From contig SKCR01001883.1 in NCBI GenBank assembly GCA_019454045.1, positions 1-64,000 of the forward strand: a DNA stretch of 64,000 nucleotides, written 5' to 3'. The position numbers and the translations under genes were made by a program. Shown piece by piece: positions 1-10,163 of this stretch (position 1 is the stretch's first letter; every line of letters starts with the position of its first letter). The notes beneath the pieces are model-generated. The model had not been told where the DNA came from. It ran no database searches and saw nothing but the letters and a program-made list of their open reading frames with translations. The DNA comes from Zanthoxylum bungeanum. Its lineage: Eukaryota; Streptophyta; Magnoliopsida; Sapindales; Rutaceae.

Positions 1-468
1 AAGGAGGAATGTGCCCTTAGCATCTCGGACACTCTTTGATCCATTCATCATTTGGATCCAAGAGAGGCGCAGCACGGGGATGCGTTGTGCCCCTGTAGCG
101 TGTACCTACTCCAGCGTGGTAAGGAGGAGCCCTCGCACAATACAAAGGCTCCACAGTGACCCGACGTATAGAGGATGTGCCCTTACCATTTTAAACGCTC
201 TCTAATCCAAATCTTGGTTTGCCGGGACACTGAATTGAAAGATTCATAATTGTGTTTTGGAGACCTCGGACAGGACGCTGTCTTGAGGCATCCGTGTTAT
301 TGTTTATACTTGCGAAACGTTTTGTTTTGGGATAAGCGATAAGTCGCCCCCGCCTTTTAATTTTATTTTCCAGAGATTTGTTTTTGTTTTTCACTGGTCT
401 GGTAAGGGGACGCCCGTGCCAGATTCGATAGGGTTTCAAAAGGTTGATTCACTTCCCTTCTGAATAAG
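1..468 (+). other. Tail of element G, no gene recognised
   Basis: The only structure seen is a loosely repeated phrase (GAGGA..TGTGCCCTTA near 4-19 and near 172-185). Short open frames on both strands lack any recognisable domain. It is interpreted as non-coding sequence between pol and the 3' LTR of element G. Confidence 0.5.
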
Positions 469-613
469 TCCCACTTGATTAATCGGCTCGGGCTGGATTC
501 GTTCCGCCGAGACCACTTGATTAATCGGCTCTGGGCTGGATTCGTTTCGCCGAGGCCACTTGATTAATCGACTCGGGGCTGGATTCATTCCGCTGAGGCC
601 ACTTGATTAATCA
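469..613 (+). repeat. 43-bp tandem repeat, about 3.4 copies
   Basis: The phrase CCACTTGATTAATCGGCTC followed by a GGGCTGGATTCGTTCCGCCGA-like segment recurs every 43 bases. The last partial unit runs directly into the 83-bp array: its CAGCTCGGGG becomes the start of the first 83-bp unit. The two arrays therefore share a short common word and may have arisen one from the other. Confidence 0.9.
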
Positions 614-1990
614 GCTCGGGGTCGGGGTACGTCCCACCGAGTCAGCCCTTCGGACTGGGGACGTAACATTCCCCCAGGTCCAAGTGCCTTTCTCAGCTCG
701 GGGTCAGGGTACGTCCCACCGAGTCAGCCCTTCGGTTTGGGGACGTAACATTCCCTCAGGTCCAAGTGCATTTCTCAACTCGGGGTCGGGGTACGTCCCA
801 TCGAGTCAGCCCTTCGGACTGGGGACGTAACATTCCCCCAGGTCCAAGTGCCTTTCTCAGCTCGGGGTCGGGGTACATCCCACCGGGTCAGCCCTTCGGA
901 CTGGGGACGTAACATTCCCCCAGGTCCAAATGCCTTTCTCAGCTCGGGGTCAGGGTACGTCCCACCGAGTCAGCCCTTCGTATTGGGGACGTAACATTCC
1001 CCCAAGTCCAAGTGCCTTTCTCAACTCGGGGTCGGGGTACGTCCCACCGAGTCAGCCCTTTGGACTGGGGACGTAACATTCCCCCAGGTCCAAGTGCCTC
1101 TCTTCACTTGGGGTCGGGTTATGTCCCACCGAGTCAGCCATTCGAACTGGGGACGTAACATTCCCTCAGGTCCAAGTGTCTTTCTCAGCTCGGGGTCGGG
1201 GTAACGTCCCACCGAGTCAGCCCTTCGGACTGGGGATGTAACATTCCACTAGGTCCAAGTGCCTTTCTCAGCTCGGGGTCGGGGTACGTCCCACCGAGTC
1301 AGCCCTTCGGACTGGGGACGTAACATTCCCTCAGGTCCAAGTGCCTTTCTCAGCTTGGGGTCGGGGTACGTCCCACCGAGTCAGCCCTTCGGATTGGGGA
1401 CGTAACATTCCCCCAGGTCCAAGTGCGTTTCTCAGCTCGGGGTCAGGGTACGTCCCACCGAGTCAGCCCTTCGGATTGGGGACGTAACTTTCCCCCAGGT
1501 CCAAGTGCCTTTCTCAGCTCGGGGTCGGGGTACGTCCCACCGAGTCAGCCCTTCGGACTGGGGACGTAACATTCCCCCAGGTCCAAGTGCCTCTCTTCAC
1601 TCGGGGTCGGGTTACGTCCCACCGAGTCAGCCATTCAGACTGAAGACGTAACATTCCCCGAGGTCCAAGTGGCTTTCTCAGCTCGGGGTCGCGGTACGTC
1701 CCACCGAGTCAGCCCTTCGGACTGGGGACGTAACATTCCCCCAGGTCCAAGTGCCTTTCTCAGCTCGGGGTCGGGGTACGTCCAACCGAGTCAGCCCTTC
1801 GGACTGGGGACGTAACATTCCCTCAGGTCCAAGTGCCTTTCTCAGCTCGGGGTCGGGGTACGTCCCACCGAGTCAGCCCTTCGGACTGGGGACGTAACAT
1901 TCCCCCAGGTCCAAATGTCTTTTCTCTCTCAAGGTCAGGTTGCGTCCCACCAAGTCAGCCATGCGGACTGGGGACGTAACATCCTTCCAG
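613..1990 (+). repeat. 82-83-bp tandem satellite-like array, about 17 copies
   Basis: The unit begins CTCAGCTCGGGGTCGGGG, continues through TACGTCCC, ACCGAGTCAGCCC and TTCGGACTGGGGACGTA, and ends at CCAGGTCCAAGTGCC. Counting the GGGGACGTAAC word gives about 17 units at 82-83-base spacing, the last one (1905-1990) being divergent. Within each unit TACGTCCC and GGGACGTA form a perfect 8-base inverted repeat. The open frames predicted across this array are by-products of the repeat. The array lies between the presumed pol end and the 3' LTR of element G. Confidence 0.95.
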
Positions 1991-2405
1991 GTCCAAGCAT
2001 CTCTCACAGCTCAAGACAGGATCACATGCCACCGAGCACATCATCGTTAGCTCAGAGGCAAAATTTTCTCCTCACAATCGAGATTGGATCAGTCAGGGGT
2101 CAGGACCTCTAAATCTCTGGTATAGATATTACAGAGGAGAAGTAATTTTTAGTTTGGACAACAAGATGAACTTCATCTCCTGATGGAACGACCCAAGTAA
2201 GCAATTTGCTTTGAGGTGGAGAATCGTTCTGAATAGGGTCAGCATCTCTAATAACCGAGGATATGAAGATAGAAACAGAAGACTTAGTTGATGGAAAAGG
2301 CAATTTCTCAGTGATTTCTGGAACGACCACCAGCAAGGCGATCAGCACACCATCTTTTTTTATAGTTCCCGGCATCAACTCGCAAACTCGTTGTTACCGA
2401 GAACT

Positions 2406-2415
2406 AGGGGACAGA
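2406..2415 (+). other. Polypurine tract of element G
   Basis: AGGGGACAGA lies immediately before the TGTTGATGG start of the 3' LTR, the position and composition expected of a plus-strand primer. Element F has a homologous tract (GAAATAGGGGAAAAA) before its second LTR. Confidence 0.8.
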
Positions 2416-3215
2416 TGTTGATGGTGTTTTCAGGACCTATGTTATTTAAGGAGTACGGCAGGGGTAAAAAGGGTAATTTCCTTCTCGGTCGAAATCATTA
2501 ATGCCGACCCGACCACTAAGAGCACTTTATGATCGGTAACCGAGCACTTGGGTTCAGATGACCGGGTAATTAAAAGATCGACAGTGGCATTCTCAGATCA
2601 AAAGACCATTATGACCGACCTCATGAAGACCGAGCATATGTCGAGGCGTGTTCCGGAAGATGACACCCTATTCTTGCGGATAAGATGACAAGTTATCCTA
2701 CTTTCATGGGGAAAACTGGTGAGTCAGAGTCCTAGTAGGATAAAGAAAGTAAAGGTAGTTTTGATTAGGAATCCTTATGGGAAAATGAAATATTTTTTAC
2801 TATGAATCTTTATGGGAAAAGGAAAGTATTTCAACTAGGAAATTCTTGTAGGAGAATGAATCTGATTTCTTCACTATTATAAATAGAAGGGTAGAGTGTG
2901 CATAAGAGGGAGAAGTTGAGAGAGAGAGGAGGAAGATCATCACGATCAGAATCATTATTATTAGACTTGTAAACACAAGAGATATCAGAGAAGTATATCT
3001 CAGTAATAAAAGTATCATCTTTTTGTGCCCGTGGACGTAGGTCGGACCAAGATCCACCGAACCACGTTAAATCTCTTTGTCGATTGGCGTATTTTTCTGT
3101 CTTTTGCTAAGTTTGCTTTTGGTCCCGCATAACCAAACAAATTCACTATTGATGGAGGATTGTCTCGGGAGTAATATTCCCATATTGCCCCTGAGACCAA
3201 AATCAGCCGTCAACA
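2416..3215 (+). repeat. 3' LTR of element G (800 bp)
   Basis: The LTR starts TGTTGATGGTG and ends GCCGTCAACA, a TG...CA LTR with short terminal inverted repeats (TGTTGA/TCAACA). A TATA box (TATAAATA) is at 2878-2885. The segment after about 3025 (CCCGTGGACGTAGGT...AACCACGTTAAATC...AACCAAACAAATTCAC) recurs in both LTRs of element F and, reversed, in the LTR at 62231, showing four LTRs of one superfamily in the window. The 5-base sequence after the LTR is TGTAT; the matching left copy of the target duplication is outside the window. Confidence 0.88.
2878..2885 (+). promoter_or_regulatory. TATA box in the LTR of element G
   Basis: TATAAATA lies 337 bases before the LTR end, in the usual position of an LTR core promoter. 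Confidence 0.6.
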
Positions 3216-4596
3216 TGTATATTGCATGATTTTTGAGAAAGCTACATAAAAATGATCTAATGGCCAAGGAATCGAACAATTATACAAGCAAAGAGATAGA
3301 AGTCATGGAAAAAAGCCAGGGAAAAGAACAGTTGTACAACCAAAAACACTTAATTACCTTTTTGTGTGAAAATTTTGACAATGAAAAAAGTGATTGTTTC
3401 ATCAATGATTAAGATGAGTTTTTAATAAAAATTTTGGCATAGTGAGTTGTCTCATGGTGGTCATTTTCCTCATGTTACTGTATAATATATTTTCTTAATG
3501 TAATACAATATTATTATTTTATGTTAAATTATCATATAATATTTTTTATTAATTTATTTTTAATTAATTATTTATAATATTAAATTTTAATTGAAAAATT
3601 AAAATATAATTTAATAAAAAAATCAAATAAAAAAATACAATACAATATAATTACTGACCGTAAGCAAATGAGATTTGTTTGACCGATAAGTCGGGAGTTT
3701 TACATATTCCGTTTAAGCCCGAATAAAATGATTTGGTGATGATATTTTCAACATTTCCAAAAATATATATATACATGGTGAGAGAATAAGCAAATGCATG
3801 AATGAGAAAAATCATATGCTATAGTTTTGAATTAATTGTTTAATATGTTGACATAAGCCAAAAGTGTTTATTTATTTATTTATTTATTACGTTCAGATGT
3901 TCTGAATTCCATTCAATAAAATGAAATAAGTGTAGGTTAGTTTATGGTGTCAAATTGCTAACGTGTGAGTTTCTCCATCGATCAAAAGCTTATGCAGTTG
4001 CGACAAACAAGTTGTTATGTGTCATCATAACTTCATCAATCACTCTATTATTATTAATCAATTGAATGTGGATCTCTTTAAGTGACCTAAACTACGGAAA
4101 TGAACATCGTAGTTGAGGAAATGAAATAAAAATACTACAAAATAAAGAATTTAGAATGAAAAATATGTAATTAAAAATTGTATTCGATCTATCATATTCT
4201 CGTTATAAATAATATTTGAAAAATATATGATCAAACGAATAGTATATTATTGTGTTATATATAATTTTCATGTAAAATCAAATTGGGGCCATAATCCCCG
4301 AGGCCACGATAATAAGTAATGTTGAGTAACATTCACATTAATTTGTCTAACTACCCATCAACTTATATTATTAGTATATGATTTGCGGGCCATCTACATG
4401 ATTGTAAATATTATGCCTAATAAGACAATTACAATACGACAATAATAATATATATAAATCAAGTCACCAATTTATACACGATCGAACTTAAAATGGAAAG
4501 TCAATTCAAACCCGATTGAACTTAAAATGGAAATAACACTATTGATCACCAATCCACACACGATTGAAACTAAAATGCAAATAATTATAACACAAC
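3216..4596. other. AT-rich sequence without recognised gene
   Basis: This is the flank between elements G and F. No open frame has a recognisable domain. It contains a (TTTA)n microsatellite at about 3867-3888. At 4478-4580 a phrase of the type ACACGATYGAA...TAAAATG recurs three times. The rest is A/T-rich and unassigned. Confidence 0.6.
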
Positions 4597-5609
4597 TGTC
4601 GTTTTTTGATAAGCCCTTAGTGATGGGAGGTCGAAATGTATAATAGTAACACTGCTCAAGAGAGAGAAATGCCCAATGACTCAATAATTAGAAGAGAGAA
4701 GAATATGACCCGACCATAATATGTAATGGAGATTCATAAATTTTGAGGTGGGGAAAATATAGATGGTGTCCAACCCAATCACATTGAAGAATGTTTTTGA
4801 GATGATTTGAGAATTGTTGAGGACCGACTCAATGAAATATCATATGTGTTAAAGACTGGTTTTGAAAGAATAAATTGTCTCGGTGACCTGACCCAATGAA
4901 TGAAGATGGGATCGCGACCGAGCATATGGGAGTAGGGTGATGTCTGCTCTACATGGGAGGAAGTGCGTCTAGAAGACTAATGATGAAAGAGATAAAGTAA
5001 CGGTCCACAATGATCGTAGACCTTGTTAGCCGCCATAGGATGGTACAGTGGTAGAGCAGTAGCCGTCTTTGACCGCCATAGGTCGCTGTAGTGGTAGGGA
5101 AATGAGCTTATTTGATTGGTTGAGAAGGTGGTAGAAACGATGATTAAAGTTTATTATGATGATATAGTGACATTAGCTGACGTCAGAGTCAGTAGCAATA
5201 TTAGATTTGGGCCACTATATAAAGGAAAAGAAACCACATTAGAATGGACTATCAGTTTTCACAATACTTGTAATTTGAGAGAAAACTAGTGAGAGAGAGA
5301 GAAAGTGAGAAAGTGAGTCGTGTATCTGACCAAACCTTGAACTAGAGTAGGAATTTGTTGTGTGAACCGTGTAATTTCCATGTTAGAGTTGGTATTAACC
5401 CCGAGCCTTATAAAAGTAAACTCATTTCTCCCATGGACATATGTTGGAGCGCTTCTTCGCTGAACCACGTAAATCATTGTTTCTGCAATACTTTTGTCTT
5501 TATCTAAGTTTGTGTGGTTCCCACTAACCAAACAATTCATAGTTAGGGGAGGTTTGTTCGAAGGGTGAGTTTTCTATACTGCCATTGGAATGAAAAACAG
5601 CCGTCAACA
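4597..5609 (+). repeat. 5' LTR of element F
   Basis: Begins TGTCGTTTTTTGATAAGCCC and ends GCCGTCAACA. It aligns by eye with 7136-8752 over most of its length (for example GACCGAGCA..TATGGGAG and GTAGACCTTGT.CCGCCATAGGA). A TATA box (TATATAAA) is at 5216-5223, with a palindromic TGACGTCA 31 bases upstream of it. Confidence 0.82.
5178..5223 (+). promoter_or_regulatory. Core promoter of the F LTR: TGACGTCA plus TATA box
   Basis: The palindrome TGACGTCA (5178-5185), a classical bZIP/TGA-factor site, lies 30 bases upstream of TATATAAA (5216-5223). In the second LTR the same positions read TGACATCA (8328-8335) and TATATAAA (8366-8373), one G-to-A change at the central CG. Confidence 0.55.
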
Positions 5610-5610
5610 A

Positions 5611-5629
5611 TTGGCGTTATCTATGGGGA
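5611..5629 (+). other. Primer-binding site of element F
   Basis: The segment TTGGCGTTATCTATGGGGA starts two bases after the LTR end. It resembles the TTGGCGCC...TGTGGGGA leader common to plant Gypsy elements. The exact tRNA primer was not determined. Confidence 0.6.
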
Positions 5630-6259
5630 AGCCAGTACGAAAAAGAAATCAACACACTAAGACGATTGTGGGAGATGGAAATCATAGAGGCCAGAGCCAT
5701 CGGCAGTAGACTGTGTGTAAAAAATAGAGGAGAGTTTGAGGCTAAAACGGGAGAAAGCAAAAAAAAAGAAGAAGCAGACTAGAACCTTCATGAAGATGAT
5801 GATGGAAAATATTGAGAGGTTGGATAAAAGGTCAAGAGAACAAGCTCCCGCGAGGCCTAAACGAGGGAGGGAAAAGATTGTCTGAGGAAATAGAGTAGTT
5901 GGTGGGGAAGGGGAACAAGAGGTCGAGAGGAGGAAACCATGCAAGATGAGATCGATGGTTGTAGCCAGCGAAGTACCATTGGAAGAGCCTGTAGAGAGGC
6001 ATGATGACAGACGAACACCCGAGTCACTAAGCAACAGCCTTTGTTATAGGGAATATGATTCGAGGCGATACTAAGAGCGAGAGCAAGGAACTCCGCGTGC
6101 GAGGAAGCACCATGGTTGGGAATATGATTGTTAGGAGATCTTCAGTTGTAGACAGGGAAATCTGGAGAGCCAATGGAGGAATTGGTTCAATTGAGAGATG
6201 ATGAGATGGGAGAAGGAAGTGCAAGGGTGTGCTCCCAAAGATTAGGATTTGGAACCAAA

Positions 6260-6820
6260 ATCTCTTTTTGCAAAGGAAATCCGGGATGCAAAGTTTCCCA
6301 AGAGGCTTACCATGCCATCGATAGATGTGTATAAGGGCAATATTGACCCAAAGTCACATATGGAGAGGTTTGTATTACTAATGTAGATTTAGGGCATCAT
6401 CGGGCAAGTATTCTGTCAGATATTCCCACTAACACTGGGATGGTCTGCCAATTTATGGTTCATAAACTTGACGCCCGGGAGTATTAACAGCTTTTCGCAA
6501 CTGTGAAAATCATTTGTGTGTTACTTCAAATGAGCTTGTACGCCAAGGAAAATGAAGTAGCGTGATGATGAGCCACTCAATACTTTTTTGGATCAGTATC
6601 ATAACCTGGTATTAAAGGTAGGGGTGTATGAGTCTCCAAAAGTTTTGGAGAGTTTGAAAGGTTCATTAAGGGTCTGGAGATTGTGATCCCACCTAAGAAT
6701 TCATGAGGTACCTAATTACACCACGACCTTGGTATGGTGGTCGCTGGAGAGAGCCAGGTCCGAGGCCATAGGATTTTAGGCCAATTATGCTTTCACATCT
6801 TCCCAGTGACGTTTCAGAAC
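6260..6820 (+). pseudogene. Gypsy gag remnant of element F
   Basis: One frame from about 6268 reads EIRDAKFPKRLTMPSIDVYK, then GNIDPKSHMERF and, further on, WSANLWFINLTPGSINSFSQL-like text. This is the retrotransposon gag capsid pattern (IRD..FP..F..PS...Y.G..DP..H...F and W...LP.GSI.SF). At least four in-frame stops interrupt it. The downstream part of gag and all of pol are absent before the second LTR. Confidence 0.75.
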
Positions 6821-7135
6821 CCAATGTGCTTCTTTTTAGATAATAATGAAATATAGACGATCGTAAGAAATATGGTATATTTGGCAGCAAGTGACGAGAT
6901 CTGCCAAGGTCGGTATATTTCCGAGGCATCCGATGTAGTAAAAAATGGGGGGAAGACAAATGCGACCCGAGGAGGATGTGTGGGAAAACTTCTCGATAAA
7001 AGGCGATAAGTTTGATGTTGAGATGATATGGAACATGGTCGTTCTGATCATGCTTTCCATGTTGGCTCCACCATCTTGTGTAAAGTTCTAGACATCAACT
7101 CACAAACTTATTGATACTGAGAAATAGGGGAAAAA

Positions 7136-8752
7136 TATTGATGGTGATTTTCTTATAAGTCATTGGCCTAGAGGAGGTCGAATGGTATAGTAGTAACACA
7201 ACTTAGTAAAAAGAATGGCCCAAGAGCCCAATACTTAGAAGAAGCGAAGAACTTGAACCGACCATGATGTGTAATGGAGATTCAAAGATTTTAAGATATG
7301 GAAAATATAGATGTAGGCTTGGCAAGCCCGGGCCCTCATGGGTTTTAGCCCGGCCCTTAAGAAAAATACTGGGGTTAGGGCTTTGAATAATAAGGCCCTT
7401 TAGTTAAAGGGCTGGTTAAGGGCTTTTAAAATAAAAGTCTCAGTCCTGCCTTTTATTACATATAATTTTAAAAACAATTATATATATTTATAGAATTATA
7501 TGTTTTCAGTTTAGAATTATTTACTATTAGTATTGTTTAATGTATTAGTGTAGTGTTTTATAACTTATTATTATTTTTAAGCCTGTTTAATTTGTAATAA
7601 TATTACTTGTTATTTTTTAGTTTTTTTTTTAATATTTAGAACTTATAATGTATTTTACATGGTGTAAACTTTTGAAAAATTCATTTATTATGAGGTTATG
7701 TCAATTTTTATTTTTAAAATACTACTATTTAATTATTAATTTTTAAAATTGTAAGGGCAGACTTGACCCCAGTACAACCCCATATCAAGTGTGCTAGTGC
7801 CGGGACAAGCCTTTTTATAAATAGATAGGGTTTTTTAGGACTTGGGTTTTAATATATTTTATTGCCTAAAGCTTGACCCATCCCGGCCCATTGCCAACCT
7901 TATATAGATGGTGCCTAACCCGATGACATTGAATGATGCCTTTGAGGTGCTTTCATAATTTTTGAGGACCAACCTGATGATGTATCATCTATGTGAACAA
8001 AATCATATTGAAGATTGGTTTTGAAAGAACAAACTATCTCAATGACCCGACTCGAGGAATAAAGATGGGATCGCGACCGAGCAGTATGGGAGCAGTGTGA
8101 TGTCTGCCCTATTCGGGAGGAAGTTCATCTAGAAGGCTAATGATTAAAGATATAAAGTAATCGTCCACAATCATCATAGACCTTGTCTTCCGCCATAGGA
8201 CGGTATAATGACAGAGTAGTAGCCGCCATAGGTCAGTGCAGTGGCAGGAAAATGAGCTTATTTTATTGGTTGAGAATGTGGTAGAAACAATGACTAAAGT
8301 TTATAATAATGATTTAGTAACATGATGTGACATCAAGGTCGGTCAAAATAATAAATTTGTGACACTATATAAAGAGATAGAAACCACTTTAGAAATGGTT
8401 AGCAATTTTCACATTTGACAACACATGTAATTTGATAGCAAACTAGTAAAAGATAGAAAAAGTGAGACGTGGACACGACCATACCTTGAACCTGATGAGG
8501 AATTTATTGTGTGGATCGTGTAATTTCTTTGTTAGAAGCTCGGATCGGTATTAACCCCGAGCCTAGTAAAAGTAAAAATATTTTTCCCATGGACGTATGT
8601 TGGTACCACTCTCCGTCGAACCACGTAAATCCTTTCTTCTGTGATACGTTTTTGTGTGCTAAATTTTTGTGATTCCCACAAACCAAACAAATTCATAACT
8701 TGCGGAATTTTGTTAGAGGTGTTTCTTATACTTCCCCTGGAACGAAAATAAG
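7136..8752 (+). repeat. 3' LTR of element F, interrupted by a hAT-type insertion
   Basis: Starts TATTGATGGTG (TGTTG with one change) after a purine-rich tract and matches LTR1 through the promoter region and the CCATGGACGTATGTTGG...AACCACGTAAATCC segment. The final bases match LTR1 only up to GGAACGAAAATAAG. With the 589-bp insertion removed it is about 1.0 kb, as LTR1. Confidence 0.75.
7314..7902. mobile_element. hAT-type miniature inverted-repeat element (589 bp)
   Basis: The left end is TAGGCTTGGCAA and the right end, read on the other strand, is TAAGGTTGGCAA: imperfect terminal inverted repeats (10 of 12). They are followed inward by GGGC/CCGGGC-rich sequence at both ends. It is flanked by a perfect 8-base duplication TATAGATG (7306-7313 and 7903-7910), the length produced by hAT transposases. 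There is no transposase ORF. The interior is A/T-rich with GC-rich ends. Removing it restores continuity with LTR1 of element F. Confidence 0.85.
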
Positions 8753-8842
8753 ATTATGTAAAGTGGAAATTGACTTTGTAGGATGACTGCTACACAATAT
8801 GAGAATTTGATTGACAATGATTTGTCAATTTATCATTACATT

Positions 8843-9823
8843 AATAGATGGTGAATTTCACCTTCGGTCCACAATCGAAAATTCATAGAATAAGGACACA
8901 AAATATCTTGCAAAATAATGGCAAAAAGAGTGCAAAGTAACTACCTACATGTGTGATGGATTCCATAGGCACTCCAACGCTCAAGTTAACATGGGTGATG
9001 AGCGAAAAAGAGGAAGAACGAGATAAAAAGGTTACCTCGATCTCCATAGTTTATTACTGTGAAGGCGGTAGGCTGGAGTTTAGAGAGTTATGTGCTTTAA
9101 GAACTCGAGTGTGAGAGCCAAAGCTTGAATGGCTCAATTACTTAGTCTCATTCTCCTTTTATAGGCTGTGGAAGTTACCTAGTAGTCGAATTAGGATTAC
9201 TTCGAATAGTAGAATTTCAATCCTACTATGAGAAGGTAGTTAAGTTGAAAAAGAATTAGTCATGTGTAGACTAAAGGATAATATTTATGGGATATTGCAT
9301 ATTATGGGATCGTCGGCTAGGATACTAATCAAGTAGTATAGCCCATGTCTCTTGGAGATCTTATGTCATGTGGACCTCTTACGCTTGTGGGTGTATGGGC
9401 TCGTGGGCCCTGCATGTGAGTCTTGTATGTAGGCTCAGGGCCGTAGGTAGCCAACTATTAATAATCATGCGATGAGTAGTCTAATTCCAATAGGAGTCAG
9501 TCGGACAGGCTGACGAAATGATGACTGTTGATAGCCTTGAATTTGAGCGTATTTTACCCAATAGACCATGTGTTGATTGGAAGTAATTGTCGACTAAAAT
9601 GTCCATGTCGTCTGGACTACATTATCGACTAGGACTCTGGTGTCGACTAAAACCATATTGATTGGGCCTTGGTAGAAGTCGATGGTGTCATTTGGGCCAG
9701 ATGAAGGCCATTAGACATAATCTCGAGCAAGTGGGCTTACTTGAAGCCCATGTGTTGTTTGGGCCAAAATGTTGATTGAGACACAATGATGTTTGGATCT
9801 TTAGCCCAAATTTGGTCAATACA
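8843..9823 (-). repeat. 3' LTR of element D
   Basis: Matches the two parts of the LTR at 57701-61426: for example CACAAAATATCTTGCAAAA, TTTTATAGGCTG, CCTAGTAGTCGAATTAGGAT and the end AATACA/CATACA. On the minus strand it starts TGTATTGACC. A TATA box on the minus strand (CCTATAAAAGG) is at 9155-9165. The minus-strand end reads CATCTATT rather than ending in CA, either decay or a family feature. Confidence 0.82.
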
Positions 9824-10163
9824 GTTTGTCTCATATTCTCTAAGTCAATGAGTTCTTGGCTTGGAGAGTAATCAACAAGTATATCGTCTGGATTTTCCAA
9901 GTTGATTGGGTCTTTAATAGAGGTTAGGATGTTGGTGGTAGTAGTGCCACCTATATGCCAAAAGATATAGTATATTTTAGGACCTTACCAGTTACCAGGG
10001 AGTCAAGTGGACCCTAATTACGAGTGAACCCACTAATATCCTCACAAAGAACCATGCTAGTCGTGTGACCGAACAAATGATGAGGGAAATGAAGTTGGTT
10101 TACAAATTACCTCGGTCGGTTTAACTGAGATTGGTTGTGTCAAATGAATTATAAGATCCTTGG
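9824..10163. other. Tail of element D between extra ORF and 3' LTR, no gene seen
   Basis: The sequence beside the LTR reads, on the minus strand, GAGAATATGAGACAAAC, a weak candidate polypurine tract. Nothing else was recognised. Confidence 0.4.

Larger units (their letters stand above)
1..3215 (+). mobile_element. Gypsy LTR retrotransposon G, 3' end (tail, tandem arrays, 3' LTR)
   Basis: The stretch ends in a complete LTR (2416-3215, TGTTGATGG...GTCAACA) directly preceded by a purine-rich tract, so it is the 3' end of a plus-strand LTR element whose coding part lies upstream of the window. Bases 1-468 contain no recognisable gene and are taken as the tail between pol and the 3' LTR. Two tandem arrays follow (469-1990), then about 425 bases of non-coding tail. 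The LTR ends, the tail just before the polypurine tract and the LTR end sequence resemble element F, so the two families are related. Tandem arrays upstream of the 3' LTR are known in Tat-lineage Gypsy elements; assignment to Tat is inference, since no G protein domain is in view. Confidence 0.75.
4597..8752 (+). mobile_element. Gypsy element F, internally deleted (LTR - PBS - broken gag - LTR)
   Basis: Two related LTRs in the same orientation (4597-5609 and 7136-8752) enclose about 1.5 kb that contains a primer-binding-like site at the 5' LTR edge, a broken gag domain near 6260-6800 and a purine-rich tract (7120-7135). No protease, reverse transcriptase, RNase H or integrase is seen, so the element could not move without helper proteins. 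The right end is decayed: the terminal CCGTCAACA of LTR1 cannot be found in LTR2, and no convincing target duplication was found. LTR2 is enlarged by a hAT-type insertion at 7314-7902. Confidence 0.78.

Noticed and set aside
603..1212. Open frames across the tandem array
   Set aside because: They repeat with the 83-bp unit on both strands and have no domain; by-products of the satellite.
2109..2378. 89-residue minus-strand frame before the 3' LTR of G, as an antisense extra ORF
   Set aside because: Position would fit a Tat antisense ORF, but no recognisable motif was found; not supported enough to call.
3216..4596. Possible MITE or gene between G and F
   Set aside because: No terminal inverted repeats, duplication or coding pattern could be supported in the AT-rich sequence.
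5657..6224. Minus-strand frames of 125 and 65 residues in the leader of element F
   Set aside because: Low-complexity Ser/Leu/Phe-rich text antisense to purine-rich leader, no domain, no conservation seen.
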